Source: Siniperca chuatsi
Lineage: Eukaryota > Chordata > Actinopteri > Centrarchiformes > Sinipercidae
Reading direction: 5' to 3'
DNA: 64,000 nt
Assembly (NCBI RefSeq): GCF_020085105.1
Contig: NC_058062.1
Location: 6,737,945-6,801,944, forward strand
The notes below the pieces were generated by a model that saw nothing but the letters and a program-made list of their open reading frames with translations, had not been told where the DNA came from and did no database searches. Both the position numbers and the translations under genes were made by a program. Positions 51,590-64,000 of this stretch are shown here, piece after piece. The first letter of the stretch is position 1, and every line of letters begins with the position of its first letter.

Positions 51590-52600
51590 CTATAAACAGA
51601 CACACACACACACAAACAAAGAGCAGCCATAAATAAATGAATAATTAAACTGGCCAACACTGTATTATTAATAATGCTCAGCACAAAGCCTTGTCAAACA
51701 GATGGAAAATGTTGACCGCTCATGCTGGTGAAGGGGCCTCGCTATCGTCATTAGTGCTGCTGCCCAGTTGGCTGATGGGTCAACAGCTAACAGCAAATTT
51801 CAGCATTCAATACTGGCCAGGTCAGAGCACATGCCACGGTCAGTAGAGCAGAGACTTATTATGTAACTTTCTGATTTCATAGACAGATACAGTGAACAGT
51901 GAAAGGTATGTTGTGTAGAACAGAAGCTAAATTGATGCTTGTTGCTCAAGTTTCAAATTATTCAGCATTTAAGAAGTGTTAAAGCTTTTGATACAGGATT
52001 TATTTGAACTGAATGACCTCTTCACACAACACACAACGTGGTAAGTGTGTTTGATCACCCTAGAGCACCATGTACGGTCATATACACCTTCACAAACAGA
52101 GGGACCATAGAAAAGAGGATTTTAGACAAAATGAGTCCCAGCAGTCAGCCCAGACACTCCCCTCCAGTGTTCAGTCTCCCTCTCCAACCCCACACACTGT
52201 TCCCTGAAGGCTCAAGCACAGGTTGCTGTCGGTCTTAGAGCGACGGCCAGGCAAACTGCAGGTCTGCACTTCATCTTTAGTAGAAGTCACTGTATATAGT
52301 GAACTCTTTGTCCTTAAAGGAACAAATGCCCGACTGTGCCCCTCCAGCTCACCAATATCGAGCCTTGCATGTGGGTCTGCACTCTTACAGTTTGGCATTT
52401 CTTTATATAACAACACTGTTGATACTGATATTCAGTTTAAAATGTTTGATACTCAAAAATCTATCTTTTGAGTATCAAACACTCACCCCCTGTAGAAAGG
52501 ACAGTGTAAAAAGTGTTTAGGTTAACAGGGTTGTGCATGAGGACTGGGATAGAAGTAATTTAACTGTATTTTGGCAAAAATATAAGAAACATTCTTAGCA

Positions 52601-52853
52601 TTGAAAATTAATAGACAACTATTTTGATAACTGATTAATCATTTAAGTCATTAATCAATGAAAAATGGTGGTTTATATCATTGTGAATTTTAAATATCTT
52701 TTGGTTTTGGACCCTTGGAACTTGCTTTGGGAATTCTAATGAGCATTTTATGATTGTTTTCTAACATTTTAAAGATGAAATGATAAATCAATTAATCAGA
52801 AAAATAGTCTACAGATTCATCAGTGATGAAAATAATTGTTAGTTGTCACCCTA
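52601..52853 (+). mobile_element. hAT-like MITE, copy 2
   Basis: Diverged copy of the family at 46.1 kb: ACAACTATTTTGATAACTGA, GATTGTTTTCTAACATTTTA and the end GTTAGTTGTCACCCT. Same orientation as the other two copies. Confidence 0.55.
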
Positions 52854-54338
52854 TACAGGTTTTCTGCAGAGAAGTTGATTATGCTGCAGGAGTGAAAAGT
52901 TTCTGTGGATGTTTTTCTACATTTTTCCACTGTGAAGAATTGGAATCCACACAAACTGAAGTTCAAAATAGCCTCTGTTCTGCAAACTGCAAACTTTTTT
53001 CAAGCCACCTTTTAAGCAAACAGAAAGTGACTGTTTGATATTCAAAAGATAGCTTTGGGGTGGCATATTACTTTAATAATCATACTGAAATACCCTGAGC
53101 AGAATGTGTGGGGCCTTTGCTTCATAAAGAAAGATTTACATGCAGAGCTCAATACTATGACTCATTTTCCCACAATTCTAGAGGATTAATAGCTGGCATC
53201 TATCAAACCACCTTCTGGAAAAATGGTGGATAAAATAAAGTGCACTGGGAATAAAAGCAGTGCACCTAAGTGGACTTGGCATGTCAGACAAACAAGGTAC
53301 TGAAAAGTGCCCTCTATGGAGCAAGCCAACCTTGGCCATGACATGAACCTTGGCTCTGCTGTTTACGGCACCACATAACATCACAGCAAGAGAGTTAAGT
53401 AGCCTGGCTCTGTTTTGCGTAAAACGTATCCATATGGAGAGATGTGTTCGGTTCCTCTCCATCTTCTTAAGCAAGGTGTGCGTCATCACAGTGAGGCACA
53501 TGTTACCAAAGCAGAGGCTTGCTGGGCTGTGTGGTGGAAAGCTGCTGCTGTCAAACACACAACAGAGTAATCAAGTGTGGATTTCACCCACATTTATGAC
53601 ACCAGATACACATTTTAATCTTGTCACGCAACTTTCCAGCTTTGCAGCTTTCCTGTCTTTTCTGGATTTCTCACAGTTTCATTCATTCACCATCCCACTT
53701 GCTCCTCTGCTTCCTCTATCCTGTTTACTTCCATGTTCATCATTCATTCCTTGACAGTGACATTACCCTCACTTCTCTCCCCCTCTCCTCTCCAAAACCA
53801 GAATGCGTCATAACTGAAGTCATAATATTATCCTTTTGTTTGCTAACTTGTCTGTCCTTTCCTTTCCTCAAGTGATCTCTCTCTTTCTCTCTTTATTGGC
53901 AGGGAACATCCACAGGGCTTCCTTTGACTCCCCTCTGTCTCCCCTGTCTCTCCCCCAGGCGAGGTGTGGAGGCCTGGAGCTCCATGCTGCTGTGAACCCT
54001 GCTGACCCTGCCTGCCTGACACCTGCTACCAGCCTTGCAGGGCCGCCTGAGGTGGGTCACACAGAGAACCACAAGAGAGAGCAGACACCAGATGTTGCCA
54101 TGACCAAGCCTATGCCCAAGTCCTGTGGCATTAAAGCCATTAAATTGGGAAAACCACTGGAATGGTCCTCTACATGTCACGTCATGCAGAGATTGTATTT
54201 GTAAGGTGTATTTGCAAGGTTATGGTGAGAAAGGTACAAGTGACAACCAGAGGGTTCTGCTGGTTAAGTTATGTACCATGCAACAGATTCTCACAGGTCT
54301 ACAGGAAAATAATCTGCAACCATTTTGTTAACTGTTTA

Positions 54339-54629
54339 GTTTCATTTTTCAAGCAAAAATGCCAAAATAATTCCAAGTTATGGCTTCTCAATTGTGAATA
54401 TCTGCTGCTTTTCTCTGTTTTATACTGTTGTAAACTGAACATATTTCAGTTTTGGACTAATTGTCAGAACAGACAAGACAACTGAAGATGTCATCTTTGA
54501 CTGTGTGAAACTCGGATGGACATTTTTCACTATTTTCTGACATTTCATAGACTAAACAATAATTGATTAATTGGGGCAATAATCTGCAGATTGATAGATA
54601 ATGAAAACAATTGTTAACTGCAGCCCTGA
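54339..54629 (+). mobile_element. hAT-like MITE, copy 3
   Basis: Contains TTTTCAAGCAAAAATGCCAA, CTATTTTCTGACATTTCATA and ends with AACTGCAGCCCTG, the typical terminal sequence of this teleost family. Copy 1 has the matching TTTCAAGGAAAAATGCCAA. Confidence 0.65.
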
Positions 54630-55184
54630 TTAACGCTAGTTTATACAAGTTTTGTATTATGTCTTACAAAATGTAACTTCCCCATTTTACTTTACTACAA
54701 ATTTCTAGTTTAGTCTAAAGGACAAAATAGCTGTCACACCTCTTCTTTTAGCTTTACTTCTGTTTTCTAAAGTATGTTACATTATTCTGGTTAAAGTGAT
54801 GGTAAAGTTTGGGTCATTACAGGAAAATACACCTCTGGGTCAATCCACAGGGCTTGCTCCCTTTAATAAATGTCTGAAGAAATACTTTTCTCAGCTACAC
54901 ATTTCAAATTTCCAAAGCGATGTATGTAATGTCCTAGACCTTTGTACCTTTATCTACTATTTTGATGTCTCTGTAGTGAAAAATAGGAAAGAAAAGCAAC
55001 AAGTGGTCAAAGCTTTTCCCATCTAATAAGGTGTCATTGAAAGAGACAGTTGCAGAATCAAAGAGGGAAAGAGTTTAATTTATTCAAATGGAGATAAAAA
55101 TAGGAACGTGAGATAAATGGAAGGTAAAATGATTGTGTGGGATAACTGAGGTCACTGAGAAGTATAATCTGATGATCTCTTTAC

Positions 55185-55251
55185 CTTAATGTACCCTAAA
55201 GCCATCACGTAATCATCATGGTTGTCTTGTGAAATGCCAAGACATGACCTC
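55185..55251 (-). other. Weak exon candidate upstream of ppp1r1b
   Basis: On the - strand, acceptor GGTTTAG precedes 67 bases that are open in one frame (RSCLGISQDN then HDDYVMALGYIK) and end at the donor TTAAG/GTAAAG in phase 0, the same phase as the acceptor of the Thr34 exon of ppp1r1b. The peptide does not resemble the known DARPP-32 N-terminus and I do not recognise it. It could be an alternative exon, part of another gene, or chance. Confidence 0.2.
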
Positions 55252-58200
55252 CTAAACCAGGAAAAAGACAACAGTCAACCTCCCGGGTAAATTGTAAAAC
55301 AGGTCCCAAAGTAGACGAAATTACATCAAAACAATAAAATCATGGAGTCAACATACAAAAATACATTTGTAGCCAGCAAACACATGCGTCTCTTTCTCTC
55401 TTTTATGCACATTTACATACACTGGTGGCAGTGGTGGTGGCGGTGACGTGCTGCAGTAAGACATTGGCAATGCCAGATGACATAAACACATACTGTTGTA
55501 GCTCTAGTAATTTTCCAGCCTTAAAACCACCTACTCTCCCCGAGTTACATAATATGTATGTGACTTCCTCATTTACGCCAACACTGGGGCACAGCGTGTG
55601 AGATTACTCCCGCTACACTTTATCCCTCCCCTCCTCCCTCCTCTACTTCTCTAAACCCCCTGCCCCCAATCTCCCAAACCCTCTCCTCTGCTGGCAGCCA
55701 TTGTTTTTGTACCAAGATCAGTCGAGCTGCTGTGGACTTGCACTGAGGGGCTCTAAACGGGCTGCTGCGTTGGCCTTTCAGCGGCTCCACAGGTGTACAC
55801 CTGCAGGCTTCCCCGAGAGGCAACAGCACCTCATTAGGTTTCACACAGAGCTTTGGTCTCAATAAAAACATGGCAAACGGATCATAGTAGAGATAGGAGA
55901 TGCATCAGTTTATCTAAAGCTGATGAGTGAATTTGAATAATGCGCAGACTCTGCATTGTGTGACAGATAGGGGAAGTAGAGAGAGAGAGAATACATAAAC
56001 ACCTTTATGTATGTTTTTTGATGTAATCCCCTTTTATTAAGTTTTTATTTAACAATCATGCTTTTATATTCCCTACTTCCATTGATTTGGTGATGATTTC
56101 TTTAAACCTCCATAAAGCCCTTTGGAGGTATGTTTTGAGACGTGCCATATAAATAAAAATCTTATAAACGAGTTGTATTTTTATAAGTCCGTCAAGTATA
56201 GTTACAGGCAAGGAGTTAGTTGCCAGGACTAAAAATGACTCCAATACCTCACTCTGTGCTGTGTGGGGTACATGAGTCATGTTATGTCATGTTGACTTTG
56301 CACATGTGTCTATGTGCACAGGTATGTGTGTGTTGGCTCAGCACAGTGTATAGCAGCCTGGGTGCAGATAGGCTGATGTGGGTCTGCTCCCCAGAGGCCG
56401 TCCTCTAAGCTGGTGCTCTCGTGGCTGGGCCTATAAAAAGCAGCAGCAGTACAGCATAAACTAGATTGGAGGGGTCTCTGGGGGCTCTATGGGATGAGAC
56501 AGAAAGGCTCTAGAAGCGCTAACAGTCGAGCATCTCGAGGGGAGTCAGCAGTGCAGATCTGGCCTCAACGCAAAGACAACACAGAGAGAAACACACCTCA
56601 GATTTCCTTCCCTGTCAGCTTTCATCTCTTGTGCCCAGTCGCACTGCATAACATTAACTATTAAGCACTGTGATCAACTCCCTACGATCGAGGTGGGAGC
56701 ATCACTCTGGTCCATATGAAGCTTTTCTGACTCTCGCTCTCTCCCTCAAGGCCCAGCTGTAACCCAGCTCCGGGTGGATAGATATGGATTTGTACAAGAT
56801 TGATTTGCAGTTATGGCATCTGCCCACAGGCGCATGCCACTACATCACTCAGAAAGAAGCACTTGTGTATGTGCATGGCATTCAGTACACCGATGGGAGC
56901 ATACTCAAAATGTTCAGCCAGAAACTATGGGGAGGCATATGGAGTAAATTTGTTCTGGATTAAAGCAATGCAAAGAAATCTTGTGTTTGTTCCCTCTTTG
57001 AATAGTGTTTCTGTTTAGTGTAGCTCTCCTGTTCTTCCCAGTGAAGATGAATGATATTTTTGGTTTGAGATTCTTCAATTCTTTTAATTCCTTTAATTGT
57101 AGAAAACTGACTCCATGGAGCAGCACATACATCATTCACCCTAACAATTTTTGTCACCTCCAGTTTTTCTGTCTTTAAATGTCTCCTCCTTACAACCTCA
57201 GCTACTGAATACAAAGTTCCCTCTCTCTCCTCTTGAGGCCACTCATCTCAGCTCTGTCCATCTCTGGGTAAGAGGTGTTCTGCTGCAGTTTTGTTCCCTG
57301 TCTCTGCTGTCGTGATCTTTAGCCAGTTTGAACTCTGAAGAGCAACTCAATTAAACAAAGTTGTGACGTCACCCTTTTTCTCTGAGCCACCTCCCCAGTG
57401 AGCCTTTTAAAACGAAGTGGCAGAACCCCATGTGGTGCTCTAAGTGCAATCTAGCAATGAGTTCAATAACACAATAAGGTGAAAAATGATCCCTCTCAGT
57501 ATGAGCTGAGTGTTTTTTTCTGTTTTGTTTGTATATTGCTAGTGCAGATACATTTTTGACAAATAAAACACATGTTTTATGGATATGTTTGTTGGATATG
57601 TTTTGTAAGTTCAATTACAAATGGTGGAATAAAATTATATCAACCTTGCAGGTTTAACTATTCCAAAAATGTTTAAACTCTAAAACATTAATGCATTTTT
57701 GCTAATAATACAAGAGCACAATGGGCGGAAGGTAATTGGAAACTCAAAGAGGTTTAGCAAATTCAAAGGACACAAATACAAAGATAAACGTGTTGTTGCC
57801 TGTATCTTATATGGTTAGTGTGAAAATCAGCGTATCGATTTAGATTTTGTTGGTGGGAGGCTAAAATATAACACACCAAACTGTTTATGAGCTCCAAAAT
57901 GTTAAATATCAGCATGGTTAATTGACATCATCATTTCTGCCTCCTCTTTTGTTTGTGAGCATATTCACACTGGAATTTAAGGAATTAGACTTCTTTAGGT
58001 TTTGTGTTATTCTCAAAGAATTGGACACACTATTGTGTGTTGTCAGGATTAAACCTAAAATCTAAATACCAGGCCACCCTACCCCTTCCTGACAAAGCTG
58101 GCAGACAAAATGTTTCCATTAGCATGACAAATACACAACCAAAGGCCAGTGATCAGATCTATCATGTGACAAACAGCTCTGTCAGACATATTCAGGCTAT

Positions 58201-60356
58201 ACTCAGTCATCACTAACAGACGGAGCTGCCAGGCAGCTACAACAAGGCTTCACTGAGTAACACCCGCTTGTCGAGTTTCCAGCTGTTTCAAAGAGTGTCA
58301 AGGACATGGCTACACAAATTACAACCCCAAATGCAGCTCAGTAAGGTGTATCAGATATGCATGGTGTGCTCATTCCCATTCAAATGAACAGGATTATTGA
58401 ATTCCCATAAGTCTGAGAGGCTGCTGCATGTTGCTTCTCTAGCATTCACATAACACTTTTGCAGTGACCTTTGGCCCCACCACTGGCTAACTGAATAAAC
58501 ACAGGGCTGGAGATAGCATCTGGAGGGGCTCTCCAATGACCCCAAAATAGGAAATGTAATTATGCTGCACCCACTGGCAGAATGATATCATACTCAGACA
58601 ACCATCCCCCCTCTTTCTCTCTCCTTCTCCTTTGTCTCACAGTACCCACCAGAATTACCTAATTAGCTGCTAGTAGCTGTTTGGCCTGTTGTTTAAGAGA
58701 CTGTTGGAAGAAAGGTTTACCATCACAACACAATAGAGATAATGTGCCAATGGCTGATGAGTGACAGGAAGCCACCTGCCAGGCCACAACATACACTGGA
58801 GCAACACACAGGGCAAGGCGACAGCAGGGGAGGTGCCAATCAAAGCTTTCACAGAAACGATGGCGTAGCTAACAGCCTGCAAACACTAGGATAATTCTGC
58901 TTTTCTTGTTCATGCACTCAGATTCAGTGGTGTCACATTGTGCAGCTGACAAAGACCAGTTCCAGAGGTCAACAGGCAGGTACAAACAAAGGACAGAGTA
59001 GCTATAGTTACTCATCTGCAACGTCATACGTACCCAAAGGTGATGAATGAAAAAAGGTTTCTGTTGATGGTTGCTGTGCAGCTTACCAGTCATTGCTTGG
59101 ATGCAAAAGGCATTTATAAACTCACCTAACTGTAAAATTTCAACTTCACTTGAGATAGTAATCAAGATGTGTTAGCAATAAGATGAAATGCTTCAAAACA
59201 TCAAAAAACACCTTAATTTATCGTCTGATTGCATAAATTCCAAATATCAGTTTTGTTTCTCAAGAAGACAAACATTTGTTTCTGTGATATTTGTGCATAA
59301 CCTTGTTTCTGCTTTGGGTCATTCCCCCTTAAACATATTTAAGATGACCTGGTATGCCAAAGTGCAGGCTCATTAAGTTGCAGGCAGATAAACATGAAAA
59401 AAATGTCTCAACAGCTGTGTCGAAAATCTGAGATTACAACATGCACAGCAGCAATAACATAATGCCATGTCTTTGCTGTGTTGATGAAACAGGGATCTAG
59501 ACCAATCCCATTTGTTTTGAGTCATGCCTCAGTGCTCCTCTCAATATTCCTACATCTGTCTGACCATCCTGTGGCTCTTTGGTGAGAGAAAGGGACTCCA
59601 GCTCCTGACCCTAAAAGTACAAACAGGAGGGAGGAAGGCAGCTCAAAGTTGCAGTTCAGGGTCCAAATCCTGACACAGTTGCAATGAACATACCGATGTC
59701 TGACGACATTTGGTGACACGTCAGCTCCAAATCCTGTCGAGCCCTTATACCCCACCCCCATTTCTCTCCCCGCTGTGCCACCGTTGTCTTTCTAATCCTG
59801 TCCCTCTCCTCTCATCATAGATATGATTGCTGCTGTTGTTGCTATAGCCAGGGTTAAAAGATGAAGTGCTTCAGATGCACTGTGATTTCTCTGCACTGCC
59901 ACAGAAAGAAAAAAAATGGCGTTAGAGATGAATGAATGCACATTAAGGGGCTGTTTCTCTTCATGCCCGGACAACAGCCCGACTTGGTTTGATTAACGAT
60001 GATCCCTGAAGCGACTAGTGAGTCACTGAGAGGGATAATGATACCAACTGACAACACAGGATTTGTTGACCATAACGTGAAAGGCTGAGAGGGCATATTG
60101 CAGCATTGCAGGCCACCGTCAGGTTCTGTACAATGCCCATGCATGCCTGAGGTGCAACCATTATGGCACATTTTCAACTCACTACAGCATCAGTGTACAG
60201 CGTCATCAGGTGACAAATCACCATACCCATGCTCAATATTTATGTTTTTGTTTTCTGGTTAAACCTTACACACATCCATGTGCACAGGAACCAACATAAG
60301 ATGATAGATTGTTCAGTTAATTTTATCGTTAAGACACCATCATTTTCAGAATAAAA

Positions 60357-60391
60357 TTATTATTATTATTATTAATAAAATTATTATTAAA
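60357..60391. repeat. (TTA)n short tandem repeat
   Basis: Interrupted TTA units, about 35 bp. Confidence 0.8.
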
Positions 60392-60988
60392 TTGAATAAA
60401 CAGGCTTTTGTGCACAGAAGCTACACTGCTAAAACAAAGTGGAAAAGGAACATGAAAGGAAACTTTGTGCTAAACTGCTGTAGACAGATGCAGGCCATGA
60501 AAATGTTTCTGTAGTCATTAACTAATCAAAACGCCTGGACTGTCAAAAACAGGGAGGAACAAACACATATGCAACCTACAGAAGACAGAGACCCATTGAT
60601 TGTCTCCAAACTGTAATTACAATCTGTGGCTTCCAGCAAGGAAATTCATCTTTTTTTTAAATAATTTCTATCCCAATTTGTTTTTGCCACTACAAACGTC
60701 AACAAACTGCTTTGGGCAGGCAACTGAAAGGAACATAAAAATGTATTTTCATAAAACCGACAGATCACGTCATTGGGCAAACTGAGTCACACCACTACAG
60801 TGACATTCCTGACTGTCCACATCCAAGGGAAATATCACTGCACCCTCTTGCCCAGTCCCAGCAGGCTTTGTGCTATCCAACAAGATGTTCTTTCTGGGAG
60901 TGCATGTTGACAATCCCCACAGACAGCTAATGTTTACCCACAAACACACGCTGCATCAAAGGTCGCTGTTCGACGTTTAACCCAGAGA

Positions 60989-61030
60989 CTGGACTAGGGA
61001 GGGTGCTCCCCGTCATCCTCCCTAGTCCAG
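60989..61030. repeat. Perfect 14-bp inverted repeat
   Basis: CTGGACTAGGGAGG (60989-61002) and its exact complement (61017-61030) around a 14-base GC-rich loop. Confidence 0.88.
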
Positions 61031-61555
61031 GTTGGAGAGTTGTAGTGGGGAGGATGAGGGACAGGGTGGGAAGAGTGAGCGGGGCAGGGGAACCTAAATC
61101 AAACCCTCCATCAACCCTTTAGGTGTAATGTAGATTAATGTGAAAGTGTTTGCCATTGGAAGGCTTCAGACAGATGCCCTTTCCTGTTTTTTGATATTCC
61201 CTTTCATATTTTCAGTTTCCTGTCAATTCAAAGGATCAACATGAGCTGAACAGATCAGGTTGAGTTGAAAGAGGAGAAATACAGAGAGATGTCTGTTTGT
61301 TGAGTCCACAGGGAGGCACTCTTGGAGGGAATCAGGGATGCAGCGTCTGCACCATGACCCTAATCTCTGTCCATTATGCACATTACCCTTCATCACTTAC
61401 AAAGCACGCAGGATTGGTGTTTGTGAGTGTGTGTGGACTGGTAGAGATGGTAAATACAGCCATGTGCTTCCTCTGTGTTGTTGCGGACAACCACAACTTT
61501 GCTCGTGAACTCTCAATTTGAAGAATGATCATCTTAAAAAAATTGTTTATTGTAG

Positions 61556-61702
61556 GAGGATTTCAAGAAGATACTAGGAGGGCAGAACATAACTGAAGAT
61601 ATACTGAGAGATGCCAAGGATGGCATTGGAAAACAAGAAAGGAAATATTATGATGATGAACGTGTTCTTGAAAAATTCTGGTTCAGGAACTTGAGGGCTT
61701 GA
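61556..61702 (+). other. Weak terminal-exon candidate
   Basis: After an acceptor-like TTTATTGTAG there are 48 open codons (EDFKKILGGQ, ITEDILRDAKDG, RVLEKFWFRNLRA) ending in TGA. The composition is charged and protein-like, but the region is A-rich, no upstream exon is visible and no family is recognised. Confidence 0.15.
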
Positions 61703-64000
61703 AAGAAGACCTTTACTCAGAGGGGTTTACACAGTGATGTAATCTAGTTAACTTTTCTCAGAACAAGTGGAAAAAAATCTGTCAGTGAAGTGACAAAGCT
61801 TCGCGTGTGTCCAAACTTTATTGTGGAGTGACATTCAGGTTGCCTTGGTTAACGTACAGAACACACTGAGGACAGTTTTCAGATGTTGGTAGAACTTTGC
61901 TCACAGTGTGGTCAGTTGATTATCCTGAGTAGCCTGGACATTTTTAATTGAAAGAGATGTTCTTTTTAACTTTTAAAATGTAATTTTTCAATGCTTTGAG
62001 CACCACAATCAAAATTCCATTCACCTTCATTATACTGAAGAAGATGCAAGCAACAAAGGTCTATAAACGTGGCTAAATAAAATCAAGACAATCTGCATAG
62101 CTAAATACCAATAGCGGTAAATAAGAAAGGTTTTTTGTTGTTATTTGGTCAACCTCTTTTTATGGAAGACCTTGCAGATATTAAAGTAGAATAAATTCCT
62201 TCAGAGTAACCATTCACAAACAGTTTCTGGTAAGAATATCTTACACCTTTGAGGCATGTACAAATAGTTACTGTTTTCTCCCACAGTGTGCAATATTTCA
62301 CTGAGTGAGAAAGTGTCTCTCACATTAACACCCAACCCATCAAAGAGCATTCACACATACATATCTATAAACATGTAGCAGCACCAATGTAAACAACCTA
62401 TCAGACAGACAGAGCTGTCCATTAAAGTTGACCTTTTAGATGCCAACTGTGGGGGAGCTTTGGGCAACATAGTTGTGCAGTCCGTCTCCATAGTAACAAG
62501 GCCCCGGCAGTTCAATCGATAGTGTTTTTTGTGGTTTAAATGCCATCTGAAATAACAATAAGGAGTTACCATTTGTGTAACAAGTATGGAAGAATGGAAT
62601 AGTCATTGCAACTCATTAGCAAAGACGGACTTGTGGGTGACAATAACTGCTGTGGGAGGGGAAGGGAATGAAATGAGTGTCGTTAACCATTACCCCTGCC
62701 CACCCACACGTCCCTGGAGACTCCCATCAGCCCCGGGTAGATGCTATCTGCTTTTAAACACACATAAACACATACTCCCCTTCAGCGCATTTGTTGCTTT
62801 GTTGTAACAATTAGCATTCATCCACTTGCACACACAATCACATACAAACAACCATTTCCTCTATCATCAACAACCAACCTGAGGCTTTATATTTTTTATG
62901 CCATGGAAATATCTACATGACATAGGTGTTTGAATAAACTGCCGTCACAAACAGAAGCACCAAGCTATCACAGAAGCTTTAGCAACCTAGCCGAAGATAA
63001 AAGACAGGGCTGGCCTGCTGATAGCTGATCACTGTTTGACCATAAGGTGACTGAGCAATAAGATCCTCCCCAAAATAGACGGAAGTGAGATAATTTTCTT
63101 TTAGTGAAGGAACAGCTCACATATGGTAGATTGATATCCTGTGGATTTCTTGGAAGAGATGATAGGGATCAGAGCTTGATGACATGCCATGAGAGATAGA
63201 GAAAATGAGAGGGGGATGAGAGCAAGTGTGTAAATGTCAGTATCATGAAGCATTGCAAAACATTTCCATTTTAGGAAGTCATTTAGTCTATACTTCAGTA
63301 TTAGTGTCTCAAATGAGAACGTAAGATGACATGACTTGTTCTGTAACAAGAATAATCATAAAAGCTGGTAGTGTAAGGCAAGAAAATCACACTTCAAGAA
63401 ATGTTCAAGAAAAGTCTGAAAAAAAGTGCAATTATCACACTTTGTCGCACTATCTACAAATACAAACTTGTCATCAGAGTATTGATGATCAGTCAGGGGA
63501 AAGATGGAGCATGATTGCAGGTCACTCTAGTTCATTAAAAGTCTCTTTTATGCAAGCTGTGAAATAAGGACAGTTACTGAGGGATCTGACCCCAGACAGG
63601 TGAACCCAGAGATTAGGTTGTGTGTCTTTCTCTCTCTGCTTTCCTTCATATAGTACATCTCTCTCTTGCTTTCCCGCCCCATCTCTCCTCGAGCTCTCAG
63701 GAGGGATGAGCCATTGGCCTCGATCTACCTCGGCACCAAACTGTTCTTACTTTGGCCCACTTTCCCCTGCTCTAAAATAAGAGCCACCAGCATTTGAGCC
63801 AAAAAAGAAAGATCAGAGAAAATGAGCATAAACATTTCACAGAATGATACAGGCCACGCTGAGTCAGTCATAAGACATTTCTTTGGCAAAGATTGAACGA
63901 TTGTACTAACAAACGTTCAGATGACAGAGGTCACTCACATGCAGTAATTATTAAAAGTGGCAGCTACATGACCAACAAAATGTCAAGGGCTTGTTGTTGC

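Larger units (their letters stand above)
51590..64000. other. Right flank, gene-poor
   Basis: Should contain or lead to the ppp1r1b promoter. No gene can be assembled. Two hAT-like MITE copies, a hairpin, a TTA repeat and two weak exon candidates (55185-55251 on -, 61556-61702 on +) are listed separately. A TATA-like CTATAAAAAG on the + strand at about 56432 has no gene behind it. Confidence 0.4.

Noticed and set aside
53350-53754. 134-codon + strand frame
   Set aside because: Hydrophobic, pyrimidine-rich translation with no motif, start context or splice support.
56432-56442. TATA-like CTATAAAAAG on the + strand
   Set aside because: No exon, start codon with a sensible frame or splice site follows, so a promoter is not supported.

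Overview
The window is vertebrate nuclear DNA, almost certainly from a teleost fish. It has small GT-AG exons separated by introns and long AT-rich intergenic stretches, with many (CA)n, (TA)n and (GATA)n microsatellites. It also carries dispersed repeats with a teleost look: a hAT-like element with CAGTGGTGG ends, another hAT-like element ending in CAGCCCT, LINE tails with GATCAATAAAG or TTTATTTATATAGCGCC, and a decayed non-LTR retrotransposon. There are no bacterial operons, CRISPR arrays or rRNA genes, and I found no tRNA gene by eye.

Five protein genes can be supported. On the left, a single-exon reprimo-family gene (probably rprml) lies on the + strand at 3.3-3.6 kb. The other four lie on the - strand in the order ppp1r1b, stard3, a melanoregulin-like gene, tcap (reading from 51.6 kb down to 22.5 kb). 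ppp1r1b-stard3-tcap is the known vertebrate block that surrounds human 17q12. The melanoregulin paralogue sits between stard3 and tcap, where mammals have nothing, and is the most interesting gene here. I assembled stard3 (14 coding exons, 450 residues), the melanoregulin-like gene (5 exons, 243 residues) and tcap (2 exons, 180 residues) completely, with all splice phases consistent. ppp1r1b lacks its first coding exon, which I could not find.

Layout: 1-3.3 kb gene-free; 3.3-4.3 kb rprml and its 3' UTR; 4.3-21.5 kb gene-poor DNA with microsatellites, a nested transposon (11.6-12.5 kb) and a solo LTR with a 5-bp target duplication (14.4-14.8 kb); 21.5-23.8 kb tcap with TATA box and E-box; 26.0-28.9 kb melanoregulin-like gene; 32.0-40.6 kb stard3, with an antisense LINE fragment inside one intron; 40.6-45.7 kb spacer with several CTCF-like motifs and a possible two-exon micro-ORF on the + strand; 45.7-51.6 kb ppp1r1b; 51.6-64 kb gene-poor right flank with transposon remnants and two weak exon candidates.

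The genes do not form one pathway. They are a conserved neighbourhood: a p53-linked cell-cycle membrane protein (rprml), a sarcomeric Z-disc cap (tcap), an organelle-transport adaptor (melanoregulin type), a late-endosomal sterol transporter and ER tether (stard3), and a neuronal phosphatase-1 regulator (ppp1r1b).
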